From positions 2,480,001-2,544,000 of the forward strand of contig CP114122.1 of the NCBI GenBank assembly GCA_029959195.1: DNA of 64,000 bases, written 5' to 3'. A model generated the notes under the pieces. The model was given only the letters and a program-made list of their open reading frames with translations. It made no database searches and was not told the DNA's origin. This DNA comes from Dictyophora rubrovolvata (taxonomy: Eukaryota; Basidiomycota; Agaricomycetes; Phallales; Phallaceae). The position numbers and the translations under genes were made by a program. This document shows positions 47,724 to 59,184 of the stretch, one piece after another (the stretch's first letter is position 1; each line of letters starts with the position of its first letter).

Positions 47724-50639
47724 CACGAGATGGTATGTGAACAAGGCGTTGCGAAGAAGGGGTAGATCAAATATCTTTTCTAGGCGGGAGGAACGCGAAT
47801 CAGGTTGCTGTGCATCAAGTAGATGTACAGGTATCTTTTACCTTTCAGTTGCTAGTTGCTATTTGGTGGCTGTTGCTGCGAGAATTGTCGGTTGCTATGT
47901 CGTTGAAGAGTATAGAACCAATCGGGGTGCGAACTTGGGGAAAAAAAGTGATGTTTGGCTGCTAGGTGTTGTGGAGGAGTTGCTTGTTGATACGAGGTAG
48001 ATACGCAGTGAAGTGAAGGAGCGAAAGAATTGGACGAGGTGTATATATACGTATCATCATTGTAGTAGCATGACATGGATTGATCGAGCTTGAGCTGACA
48101 TGAGATTAAACGAGTGTGACAAATGACTGCTGTCACACGGCATGGCGGCAATGTCCGATTGGACAATGATACAAGATACGCCCCTGAACCCAGCTCTAGT
48201 GCTAAAACCACCGTTTAAAATCGGCGAAGGAATCAACACGCAACACGCTGTTTAAACGTGTTTTCTTTCTCTTTTTTTCTCTTTCAATCTCTACAGTTTC
48301 CTGATCCTTTGATGCATGTATTTTAGATTCTAGATCCAAGATTTATCGAATCGCACGCTCCGTTATCAATAATTATTTTGATTTTCTTTCCGGCTTTAGT
48401 CTCGTCCCTTCCAGAGTAGCGATTGTCTTCGACTTCGAACTCGCACTTGGCTCGAGTTTCCCGTGCCGGTCCAATGAATGATATCATCCACTTGGTATGC
48501 TAGTACATACATATGTATTATCAACACGGCACGTTTCCATTTGCACATTACTCACTCGCACTCGTCAACAACTCCTCCCTTCAAGCTTTTTTGTGTGCCT
48601 TTTTTTTCAAGTGCTGCGCAGACGTCAACTGCGGATCCCCGACGGGAACTTGAACTTCCCTAGCCTATGGTGATTGACTTACTACACCTGTTCCTTCTTC
48701 TTCTTCTTTTATTCATCTCCGGATGGTACTGGAGCTGGGCTCGAGAGCGATGTATACATACGTACGGCGGACAGCTCGACGCTCGACGTTACAGCTGGAC
48801 GTGGACGTTAGACGCAACGCAAAACAGCCAGTGTCAATATTTATCTTTAACCCGGGCCCCCAAGTTTTCCAAGTTCTCAACATTATTATTATAATATGGA
48901 TAATGGCCCTTGACATATGTATTTTATTTTTAACAAGATAAACTCATTCTCTCTAGTATATTACCTGCAACCCTTGAATTCTGGCGCCGTACGCGTATCA
49001 CAACAATATGGCATTGAACTCGCATTCTCTGCAGCTACCAATTGGGTGCATCACAACACGAGGCCAGATGCGAGGCCAGATGCGAGGCCTCCTCAACATT
49101 GGCAGGCCAGCCTCGGATAATCGCGAATCAATTAAGCCATTAATTATCACCATCGCCATCTCTCTCTGAATCATTATCAACGATGAACCCCTTCTCTCCT
49201 TCGAGAATAAAAAAAATAATTCTCCATCACATCAATCCCGACTATATCATTCATAATAATAATACATATTAGTCCGGCGAAGGGAAGGGTTCTTAAAGGC
49301 GGTTTAGTTCACGTCGGTCATCGTTCTGCCTTCTCCCGCCGGCTTCCCCTCAAACTCGGGCTCGTCTAATATCCGTTCCTTCCCCCAAAATTGTCAGAAT
49401 CTCCGTCCGTCCGCCCGCTTAATAAACGCATTTGGCACCCGTCATTCTGATTAGTCCCCCGATCCCCTTTACGTACATCGACCCGCCCGCCCGTCAAATC
49501 AACCAATTACGACCCCAAATTGTCGTGCCATACACATAATGATGGTGTATGTACAATTTGCAGTCCAGCTGTATGTCAGCACGCTAGTTCCGACAATCAC
49601 AGCATCAATCACATACATACGTATGTATGTATCGTCCATTTGCAAAAAGGCAAAGCGAACTTTCAAACAAATTCGTTCCATTCCACTGTTTGAGTTTGAT
49701 CGTCGACTCGCCGGAGGCCCAGCCAGCTTGAACATCCTGCGGAAAGTTTTAGCGAGTATTTCACTACCTTTCAGCATTAATGGCAATTTCCCTTGTCTTT
49801 CTTCTTCTTCTTCTTGATTAGCGAAGTCGAGCTTCAAAATGCCTCAGTTCCGCTACCGGATGTGATCGGGGACAGGTCGAACCATGATGCTGGTGGCCAT
49901 GAGTACTGACAGTCAGTAAAGAGAGTAAGTTGCTTGCACGAGGCGCGGCTAGCGGCCATAGCAGAAGAAGGGTGAAGAAGGGTGAAGTAAAGCGAACGAA
50001 ATGAAATACAAATTAGTTAGAAGGAACACTGGAATGTGCATGGTTTTTGCGAGTAATTGTGATGTCGAGACGTATCAACGAGTGCGGCGGCAACGCGTTG
50101 AGGTAAATGAAGCCGACGGACGCTTATATTTGTCGGCGTCGGGCCGTCATGCAATCATTAATTAGCGCCGAAGTTTGAAGCTGCGGCGCGCATGAAACAA
50201 GAGGAGGTTTCTATACCAGACTCCAAGCTATTCACCCAAGAGGAGATGCCAAAGCTAAAGAAACCAAGAGTCCATTCTACTATTCCAAAATTCCTAATCA
50301 CTATCACTCATTGATCTATGCAAGCAATATCACAATCAAAGTCATCATTATCGTTATCACATTGACACGTACCACAAATCACCGTTCTTGGCTCAAGCTC
50401 AAAGATCTCCTATGTACATAGTCTCGTTATCACATCAGTTCCGATATTTCTATCTGATCGGGTGATTAGGAGTACGGGAAATTATGATTTCCTACAGGTT
50501 TGCTTCTCCGGATTAGTAACGCGTTCAAGCTTCTAGCTCAAGAAAAACAGTCCATCCTACTCAAAATTCCCGAAGCTTGAGATCCGAGTCTAGCTTCAAT
50601 CGCAATATCTAAGTACCAAAGACTGATGGCTTCGACACT
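47724..50639. other. Intergenic region
   Basis: No supportable gene. Plus-strand TTC repeats (about 48694-48715) and a repeated GAGGCCAGATGC unit (49061-49088) are the only local structures I noticed. Confidence 0.4.
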
Positions 50640-51550
50640 TGACTTTAACATATGACTATTAGAACTCGGAGCTTATAGCCACTGACGGCGCACGGACCAT
50701 GGTCCACACTCTCATTCACCAAAAAGGGGATCATAGTACTTCTTCAATGACATACTTCTCCTGCTCATCCCTCTGTTATCTTCGTCTTCCTTTCCTCTTC
50801 CTCATCTTCGCATGACGACCTCTCGCTTGAAAAAAAAAAAACCCGGCACCGAGAGCAATCGGACACGAGGCCGCTCTAACCGCTTAACCTGTTCACGTTG
50901 TTCATGACACTCCGAGTCTGCCACCACGCACAGTTGTAGTACAAGCTGTTCCCAGACAAATTTTCCGCCGGTGAGGAAAGTAGGTCTGCGATGCTGATGA
51001 TAAGTGGTCGGAATTCATATCGTATCTAATCTGGACGATTACCTGATTCCTTCGGATTATTATCTTCTGCCCACCTCCCCTTTTAGTGTCATGGGATCAC
51101 TGATTCGAATGTCTGCAGAACCGCATTCGGTGGTGCTATAGTTGCCACATAGAAGCGCTTTGGACTCGAGCGAATTCCATTAGGCGGGTTATCCATTAAA
51201 GGGAATTATATCAGAGTATATATATCTCATTCTTCTTCTCTCGTCTTCTCTTCCTTTGTTTCCCTCGCTTAGGATTCAGACTCAGGAATTTTTTCACCGA
51301 CGAGACAGAGCCATAAAGCGAGGTGGTGTGAAAAAAGCTCTCAAGGAGCCTCATCCATACCACGAGGTCAGATGCGCGCACGCCATTTATGCTATGTATG
51401 AAAAACTAAGATTATCCCATGGTTTACTGGCGTGCCATTAGTGAGCAACGCATGGGCAAACACACGGGGCATGTACACGGGGCCCCGCTGTAGCACCGCG
51501 TTCTTTAATGTTGGTGTTGCATGATGGTCATGGCTCTGATCTATGTCTAT
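50640..51550. repeat. Diverged local duplication, left copy
   Basis: Collinear with 52320-53075. Anchors are CCCGGCACCGAGAGCAATCG (about 50842), TTCATATCGTATCTAATCT (about 51016), TCGTCTTCTCTTCCTTTG with TCACCGACGAGACAGA (about 51240-51310), ACCACGAGGTCAGATGCG and CACGGGGCCCCGCTGTAGCA (about 51477). Several indels separate the copies. The ORF present in the right copy is not open here. Confidence 0.72.
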
Positions 51551-52282
51551 CGCATCTCATTTTTTTTTTCTCAAGCAAGCGGTGTAGGGTTCAAGCCCAC
51601 GATCCATGATCGTAATTGTCTTGCAATGGTCCTGCAATGTTACTGACAGGACACACTAGCATCAGTATGTTTTCGCAGCCATATGTTTATCGCTTTTTCT
51701 CTCCAATTTCCTATCTGCGTTTCATTTACTATTCAGGCATACGCTTCCGATTACAAGTGTCTATTTATACATACCTCCGTTCCACCTGCCCTGCACGTGA
51801 AAGCTGAACGTTGCAAGTACATAATGAAAATTCTCCGACAAAGCTAATAATCCAGCTGCTAGATTAGATTGAGATAGCTTTCTAGTATGGCTATTACTAT
51901 GAATCCAAACTACTCGACTCTGCATCGGCGAATAACCAATCAGGGTAGGGATCTTCAATCGTGAGCGGAAATACCACTCTCATGTTTTTGATCCATCATG
52001 TTTTTGGGAGCAAGCCAGAGATTCCCCAAATCAGTGCCCAGCGGGTTGACTGCAAGCTGACATCAGTCTGCCCGTTTTCGCAACCCCAGCTTTAGTCGTT
52101 TTCCGTATCGACACAGCTATGCATAAGATCAGGTCTATATTTCCGGATTTGGCATAACCATTTCTACGAGCTAGATCTCAGAATTTGAAATCTTTCTCAA
52201 GGCATCATTTCATCGAACGCCTCATGACACCCTAAAGAACTAATTGCTTTATTTACAATGCTTCCGTTATAAAGTGTTTTGC

Positions 52283-52591
52283 ATGGGAAACCCTAATGAA
52301 GACATTACGCGAACTTCAACCAGTCTTCGCGACGTTGGACGCGCGGACACGGTCCATGGCACCGACCACGGGAATTCTCAAGCTTTTCATTTACCGGAAA
52401 GGTTAAAGGCACTCCTCAAAAATCAGGCTTCTCTCATATCTTTTCCTCTTTCTGAATTTTCTCATGATATTGTTCGCTTGGAAAAAATCCGGCACCGAAA
52501 GCAATCGGACACGTGGCTTCGAAACCTAAGGCTCGGAGCCGTACTACTTGATGATAGGGTAATGTTCCTCAACGATTCATATCATATCTAA
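52283..52591 (+). CDS. Hypothetical ORF inside the right duplication copy
   Basis: The ATG at 52283 opens about 102 residues: MGNPNEDITRTSTSLRDVGR at the start, LPERLKALLKNQASLISFPL in the middle, then RLEKIRHRKQSDTWLRNLRL and LLDDRVMFLNDSYHI at the end. Charge and hydrophobicity are distributed as in a folded helical protein. No domain is recognised. The corresponding part of the left copy does not keep an equivalent reading frame. It may be a remnant of a longer spliced gene. Confidence 0.3.
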   Translation: MGNPNEDITRTSTSLRDVGRADTVHGTDHGNSQAFHLPERLKALLKNQASLISFPLSEFSHDIVRLEKIRHRKQSDTWLRNLRLGAVLLDDRVMFLNDSYHI

Positions 52592-53075
52592 TCTATGTGG
52601 TTGACTCCATGATTTGTGATCCCCTTCAGTCAGCCTTACGATAATAAGTTTTGCATAAAGAAATTTCAAACAATGTTCGCTTAAACGACTATGCAGTCAT
52701 CCCATTGGATCATGCATTTCATTCCGGAAAAAGAAACTATATCATGTCATCCCTTTCTCTTCCTTCTCTTCCTCGCTTAGTAGGATTTTCCCTTAGGAAT
52801 CTCTCCACCGACGAAGCATAATAAAGCGCGAGAAGTATGAAAACTCCCAAGCCCAAGGACCTTTCATACAGACCACGAGGCAAAACGTGCATACACAAGC
52901 ATAGCAAACCCAACCTCTACCACCGCATGTTTACCACAGACGGATTGTACCAACAGTAGTCGTACCACAACATTGCCACGTTGGTATGTACATAAATACG
53001 GGGCCCCGCTGCAGTATCGCATTATCTACGAGTGATCATGATGATTCTGATTAGCCTAATATGTCTATGGTATGT
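52320..53075. repeat. Diverged local duplication, right copy
   Basis: Same-orientation partner of 50640-51550, containing TCCGGCACCGAAAGCAATCG (about 52490), TTCATATCATATCTAATCT (about 52577), CTTCTCTTCCTCGC with CCACCGACGAAGCATA, ACCACGAGGCAAAACGTG and TACGGGGCCCCGCTGCAGTA (about 52998). Confidence 0.72.
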
Positions 53076-56000
53076 CACTGAGGTATATCTACCCAGGGTC
53101 ATGTCAATGATCATTACTTGACCCAGCTGCGGTTACATATGCATTATTTCAACTTTGTGTTTGTACTACATCTCTTACTAGATATGCGTTTCTAATAATA
53201 GGGACAAAAAGCTTTTTATACCTCAGGCAGTCTAGGGATTCCCAATTAATAGAGCTGATGATCAAACACTAGTTATATTTATAATTGCGAAATAGGATAC
53301 GCTAGAAGAAACGCATATTCTCTTTCCCACATCGCCTTTGTTTGACTTCTCCGCCGGTCGATTGAATCCACTGGTCAGGGGAATGGACAGAGTCTGCAGT
53401 GATCAATGATGGACTCGGGTCTTCGTAACAGGCTATCTTCCAGAATTTCTCCAATTGATTGGTTGTTCCGCCGTTTTTCATATCTGCAGCTAAACATATA
53501 TTTACTTCCGGTTCCGATGACAAAAATTCACTGGCGTATCTGCTTAGCATATATTTTGTGGGAAAATAAAAGCTAGTAGACTGTTAAGATTAGATACATA
53601 TGGCTATAGAATGCATGGCAGTAAATATCGTTTGGGGCCAGTTGTGATTCTGACATGACTCCAAAAATCTCTTTGCTTTTTGATAACCTGGTATTGCCAG
53701 GATATTTAGATCCGGTAGCTGCGCATAATCTTGGCGATCGGATACATTTCCAAATGTTTTCAACGTCAAATGTATTAGCCAGTAGCGTAAACAGGCCAGG
53801 TGAGATCCTACAAACCATGGATGATAACCACAGGATTCATAACACAACCAGGGCAAAAGAAAAAAAATAATCGGAACGGACGAGGACACAGCTGCAGTGA
53901 TGTGCGCGTCACATACGCTTGCCCATCACTCTGCGGTGCGTTGTCAAATGCTGTACATATGACCAACCTTATCAAAAAGGTCCGTCCCCTCAGGTATTTA
54001 TCAGGTCCTGGCTTGCTTACGCGCATCCGGCAGCCTCGTGTTGAGTTCGCTTTTGCGTCATATTTACAGCTGGGCTGGCTTTTCAAACCGGAGTCCGAGT
54101 GCACGTGTTAAGTAAGCGAGTTCGGAGCAGGAGAAGCAAGACGGGTACATACGTGAATTCTTAGGCATCGGTCAATAATTTTCAAAACTTTAACTTTGAT
54201 GGACTTGAAACTTACTCTCGAGAAAAGAAAACAGGATCACATTTTTTTCTTCCTTACTGGCTTGTTCGGATTTATAGGGTTAGCTCATGTGGTATCTGCG
54301 GCTGTAGCCTGTCGTCGCGATTCGTTGTTTTGACCAAAAGTCGAAGCAGCCCGCAGTCTAAGGTGACATTAGTGAGATTTGATTAACGTTAAGAGACCAC
54401 TCGTGGCGAGAAATATTTTGCCATGGCTACCCGTCTCCAGAAAGCTTAATACTCACAAGGGGGGTCTTGGGGAAAAAGTTGATAGGCACCGATATGAAAC
54501 TAAACTCCTTTTGTTAATGATACACAGCCTGTATTATCAAGAAGTCGAAATTCGTCGGTTGTGAGAAGAATGTCCCGCGTGGTCTTCCGCCTTTCTTGGG
54601 GGCTTTTCGGAGATGCAAAATGGCCGAGATCTGTTTTGCTAGCTATAAGCCACGATAGGACTCTGTGGTCAAATTGTCTTTCAAAATTTTACGAACTGAT
54701 GAACGACCTACCCAGCGCGATGGTATCTTTGATCGTAAGATATCCGTTTCAGATCTCAACAGACCGAAGTGGATTTGTGGATCACCTAACTGGCAACTCG
54801 TCAAGGTACCTTAGATGGTGGTAAGAACCAACTTGGTTACTGCGGTTCCGCATGGCGAAGCGAATTTCGTGGGAGTATCTGAAATTCTGAAAATCGCCAA
54901 CAGTGCCACCAACGTACTTCTCCTTCTTCATGTTCCGGCATATCTCTTGCACCATGGATGGTTCATACATCCTTCATATTATGTTGTTTCATGACCTTAA
55001 CAATGATTCAATATCTGGCCTAAAACGCTGCCGAGCTCGCATGCGTTGACAGAATAGTTTGAACTCTCAAAAATCCAGAATATTTTCTAGGCCTGTGTAC
55101 AAGTCCGGTGCTTATAGTATGTAACATTAGCACACAAATGTCTTTCTACATCGTAGGGTCTCCGCATTTGCACACCGCCGGATAGTAGAGTTTGGACAGG
55201 TGACAGATCGTGACGAAAAGCAAAAAATAGATGATCAGGGTTCTTTTTTCGTATCTTCGGCGATTTGGAAAGCCTACTGCTAGTACCAGAGTTTCGATTT
55301 TTCTATTCTCGAATCCAGATAATTACGCTTCTCTCGTAGAGCTGATGCTGACGCTTGGAAATTCAAAAAAACATACAGGGCCCGACAATGATACACATCT
55401 GTTTAAACTTTAACCTAGTATTCAATTGAGCACTGGCTGTGAATGCCCTTGCAATATAATGAACTAGATACTAACTATGGACACTTGTACGTCACCCCAG
55501 AAACATGGCGGTGCATAATCTGTGTATTCCTGTGGGTAAACACAGCTGTAACATGTAACATGTATTGAGTGCCAGTCTGTGCTAAAATATGTAGCTGTTG
55601 TAGATCACTTTGAATGCGATTAGCATGGGAAAAAATTAGTCGAATTGCAACGATCTCGACTTTCAAGCGCCCCCCGGACTCAATTTCGAGATATTGACTC
55701 GAGAATGACTCGAGCAATTTGCATCGACTCCTTTTTGTAAGCGTCGGGTATGCCCATTGGTATTAGTTCGTATTGAAATTTCGCTGTAATTACATCGTAA
55801 AAACACCAAGAAGCAAGCATGAGTCAAGCGTGCTTCTGCCGGCGGTGCTCAGGGTCATACTAATATGCAGTGCGCCACCGCAATAGTACAGCTTGTGTTC
55901 TCTAATGAACCAACGCAGCGCCTATGTAGTAGACAAAAAGGCAGGATTTTCAACGAAACGAAAAGCGCAAAGAGAAATCTACTACCTCCTGAGCCTCGCG

Positions 56001-56167
56001 TTTATTGAGAGGCCCGTTTCCTGCAACAGTCTCCAATCGCCAGTTTATCTTCTTGGGGAATCAGTGTCTCCCACAAAGCAACCTCTTGAATCTTTCAAAA
56101 CCCAATTCAATTCGTATCCCTCTTCTTCACAACTATCCGTCTCCAGAGGGCAAATCCGCAACTCGTA
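53076..56167. other. Intergenic region
   Basis: Short ORFs such as minus 53302-53550 and plus 54379-54824 have plausible composition. They match no family and cannot be joined into a gene model. No TATA box with good spacing was seen for the gene at 56168. Confidence 0.4.
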
Positions 56168-56770
56168 ATGGAATCATCCCGATCTCAAACTCAAGCTTAC
56201 TATCCGCCCCATGCCCCAGTTATAAGGCCCATTGAGCTCCCTTCAGACTTGCATTACGAAAGCCCGAGTCCAATGTCAGCCGGCGTTGGTGCATTGGGTA
56301 CCCCACACAGCCATACATATGGATCTAGGTCGTTAATGACGCCACCTTCCCCGTCGTCCCCGTCAACATCTTCACGCTCCAGCAGCAGAAAAGCCCCTAG
56401 TCCTTCTCATGAACAACTTCAGATCAAAAGGCTATCGCGAAAAGGTACGCGCGCGCGCTCAATAAAAGAACATCTTAAACCTGATACTAACATATTTCGC
56501 GTAGAGATGCCTTCTACTCCTTCGTCACATTCATCAGCCGCATCTCATCCTGAATCATATCATCAATCACCGTATAATCATCAAAACGACTATTACTCGC
56601 CTACTGAAAAAGACTACTATTCACCCGATTTCCAATCAAGGCGATACAGTCCTCAAGGGACGAGCCCCTCATACCCCTCATACCCGCCCTACGCCCCATG
56701 CACCCCGTATAAGCCTTTACCGGCACATTACCCTCTTACTCCTCCATATGAATCCAGGCCTCTTCCTTAA
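56168..56770 (+). CDS. IPLP-related Pro/Ser/Tyr-rich protein, 'YKPLP' type
   Basis: Two exons, 56168-56444 and 56505-56770, about 180 aa. The 60-bp phase-1 intron has a GTACGC donor, an excellent TACTAAC branch site and a CGCGTAG acceptor. Exon 1 has YYPPHAPVIRPIELPSDLHY, a divergent form of the family core (I-E-L-P for I-P-L-P), then Ser/Pro-rich sequence with TPPSPSSPST. Exon 2 opens EMPSTPSSHSS, in the place of the LPTPPPSP block, and is rich in Tyr/Pro/Ser repeats (YYSPTEKDYYSP, YPSYPPYAP), ending near TPYKPLPAHYPLTPP. The intron lacks stops and is a multiple of three, so retention adds 20 basic residues. The closest relative is the gene at 61844-62479, which also ends with YKPLP. Role unknown. 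Confidence 0.72.
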   Translation: MESSRSQTQAYYPPHAPVIRPIELPSDLHYESPSPMSAGVGALGTPHSHTYGSRSLMTPPSPSSPSTSSRSSSRKAPSPSHEQLQIKRLSRKGTRARSIKEHLKPDTNIFRVEMPSTPSSHSSAASHPESYHQSPYNHQNDYYSPTEKDYYSPDFQSRRYSPQGTSPSYPSYPPYAPCTPYKPLPAHYPLTPPYESRPLP

Positions 56771-57279
56771 CTTGATTTTGATCTAACTCCGTCTTTGTTA
56801 TTTTCATTCTCATACCCACACTCCAATCATCTAATCATCTGTACCATTATAAACACATAATCATTCAAAACTAACACTTACGTTTCTATACCCCTTTATG
56901 TTATGACGTTTTGTTCGCATTCACTATCGAAAAGATTGCATTGTTTACTTTGTAGTACCGCTTACATGGACCTTGATGGTTCGTAATCATCCAATATACA
57001 TATACGATTTGATATTATGAAACAAAAAACCTATTGAGATAGCGTTTGATGGGGAGATGAATTTTTTCAAGTTAGTAGTGAGAAAAGGACGAAGAATGGA
57101 GCCGCGCTGCGCAGTCACCACAAGCGAAGCCACGTGATCAAGTACACTCTAAAGTTTATTTACTTGTTACTTCTTGTATTTACAACAGATATCGAACAGA
57201 CAGTAAAGATACAGATAACAAGTGGGATTAAGATAATAAAACTCATCAACGGTCTAAGTAACATCATAAACAGACACCA
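56771..57279. other. Convergent intergenic space
   Basis: This lies between the 3' ends of the plus-strand gene at 56168 and the minus-strand DUF6533 gene. It presumably contains both 3' UTRs. No gene. Confidence 0.55.
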
Positions 57280-59184
57280 TCAAAGGTCTCGTTCTTGCGG
57301 CCTTTCATTACTAGCCCATTCCTCGAATTGATACGCACCAGCGAGTTCTCCAATATAATCAGGAAAAGATCGACTATTGCGAAAATTCCAATCATAAATT
57401 ATGTTATTATTACTGTCATTTGGGTTCGAATTCAATGGCTCAGCCTCGGCTAGACTGTTTTCATTTTCGTGGATAGTAAAGTCGGCCATAATCTGAGCAT
57501 TTGCGGAGTGGAAAAGACTTGAGATTGAAAGATTATTATTATTGCGCGGCGGCACCGTTGCCGGTAGTGCTACGGACCAAATTAGGCCGGCGCTGATCGC
57601 CTCGCTGTGAATTGATGGACGAGTATTATGTCTGCGTAGCGCTAGCAGAAAGTCGGAGACGATGATAGAGGAAAATCTGCAAAACGAACTGTAAGCGTTT
57701 TTCTTTTAACCCAAGCTTGTCTTGAAAAAATTACAGGGTGACGAAAGTTCCGCTTATATTGGAGTTGATTGACTAGAGCACGAATGAAAGCATGAGTTAA
57801 AATTCTCAGTTGAATAGGAAACATTACAAACGTCCGTGAACTAAGTGACGAATTTTAAGAAGCCGGTTCGGAATCGAAGAAAGAGGAAAATACGCACAAT
57901 GGAGACCAGTTCCTGCGTGGCTATAGCTATAACAAACCTGAAAGCCATCAACGTTTGAGAAATGAGATTGAGAAGACGCATTTCGTACAAGTATCTAAGC
58001 AGTCCTAGAAACATTTTATATAAACGATCACAACTATCAAGATTTTGAGGCTGAAATTCGCAAGTACCTTGTTTTATGAGCATGCTTCCGAAATCATTTT
58101 TGATAGAAGGTTTAGATTTCAACCTTCCCCAAAGCTCGTACATCGTGATCGCAAGTACGGCAGTATCGTTAGCTATTCCGCATGCGAGTTCGGCGGTGAT
58201 AACTAAATCGACAGACCCTCAGATTCAAGAAGGAAGTATGGGAAGGAAACGTCATTTACGCCTAAACAGTAAGTAAATACAAGTGGTTAATTGTCAAAAA
58301 CAGGGATTTGTATCAAATCAAAACCTACATATTCTCTTCACCGCTGGAATCCAGGTCCAAACAGCCAGGAAACATGCTTATGCCTACCGATAAAAAGGAG
58401 TATCAGCGTGAAGTTGGCGTGAAGCGTATTGGATTCGATAAATCTCATAAACATACCAACAATGTAACAGGTTATATCGCCTAGAAATGTACTGCCCAAA
58501 AGGGCTATTGCCAGCCATTTCTTTTCTGATAATGCATAAGCGCGAAGGCACAATAGACCTACGTAAGAGACTGGGGATTTACATCAATTGAATCACAATC
58601 ACTGCCATACACACCTCGTACACCAATCGTGAAAAATATTTGGAGTATGTTTGCTGTGTTTGTTATAGCGTCGCACACACTGTTGAATCTTGGTTAATAT
58701 TTTACGATTGCTATCTTAACTCAGACGAAGAGTACCCTTGGTCCTATACGTATACTTTTTTTCAATTCAAAATTTGACTATTATGATAATGAAACGTACC
58801 TCTCCCGTTTTAGGCCATAAACTAGACAAGATTCCTAACATGTAAAAAATCGGCTGGATATATCGTGTGAACACGTATAAAATCACTGGAAAGTTGATTG
58901 GCCTTTTCCAGATTAACTGGACTTCTTCATCGAACGAGATAATTATGTGATAAACTGCCACCGCTTAAATTGGAAAATACGAATTTGTTCAATTCAGCTG
59001 TAAACGTTGCTGAGATAACGTACCTAGACATGCAAACTCCGAGTAGAGTAAGGTGTATCTGAGTCCATAAAATTCAGTAAATAACAGTTAGTATTCTGGA
59101 TGCGAGAAGAACATACGCTTCATTCAACTCCTGAATTAATTGCTGCACTTCAACAGGCAGGTCCGGCGTTGTTGAGTTGTCCAT
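57280..59184 (-). CDS. DUF6533-family multi-pass membrane protein
   Basis: Ten exons on the minus strand: 59184-59117, 59058-59024, 58963-58800, 58679-58615, 58558-58457, 58383-58342, 58202-58068, 58004-57898, 57772-57735 and 57676-57280; about 385 aa. The N terminus contains YTLLYSEFACLAVAVYHIII then SFDEEVQLIWKRPINF, the characteristic DUF6533 block (Tyr-x-D/E-x-x-W after the first membrane helix). LLCLRAYALSEKKWLAIALL, VITAELACGIANDTAVL and SSIIVSDFLLALRR match later conserved segments. Several hydrophobic helices suggest about seven membrane passes, and a 110-residue Asn/Glu-rich tail is probably cytosolic. The family is abundant in Agaricomycetes and has no established function. The junction between the third and fourth exons does not keep frame with the best consensus sites, so a shifted donor near 58795 is likely. 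All other junctions agree in phase. Confidence 0.83.

Noticed and set aside
51580-51600. GGGTTCAAGCCC resembling a tRNA B box
   Set aside because: No matching A box, acceptor stem or cloverleaf could be found upstream. The similar GTTCGAATCT at about 38028 also fails to pair.
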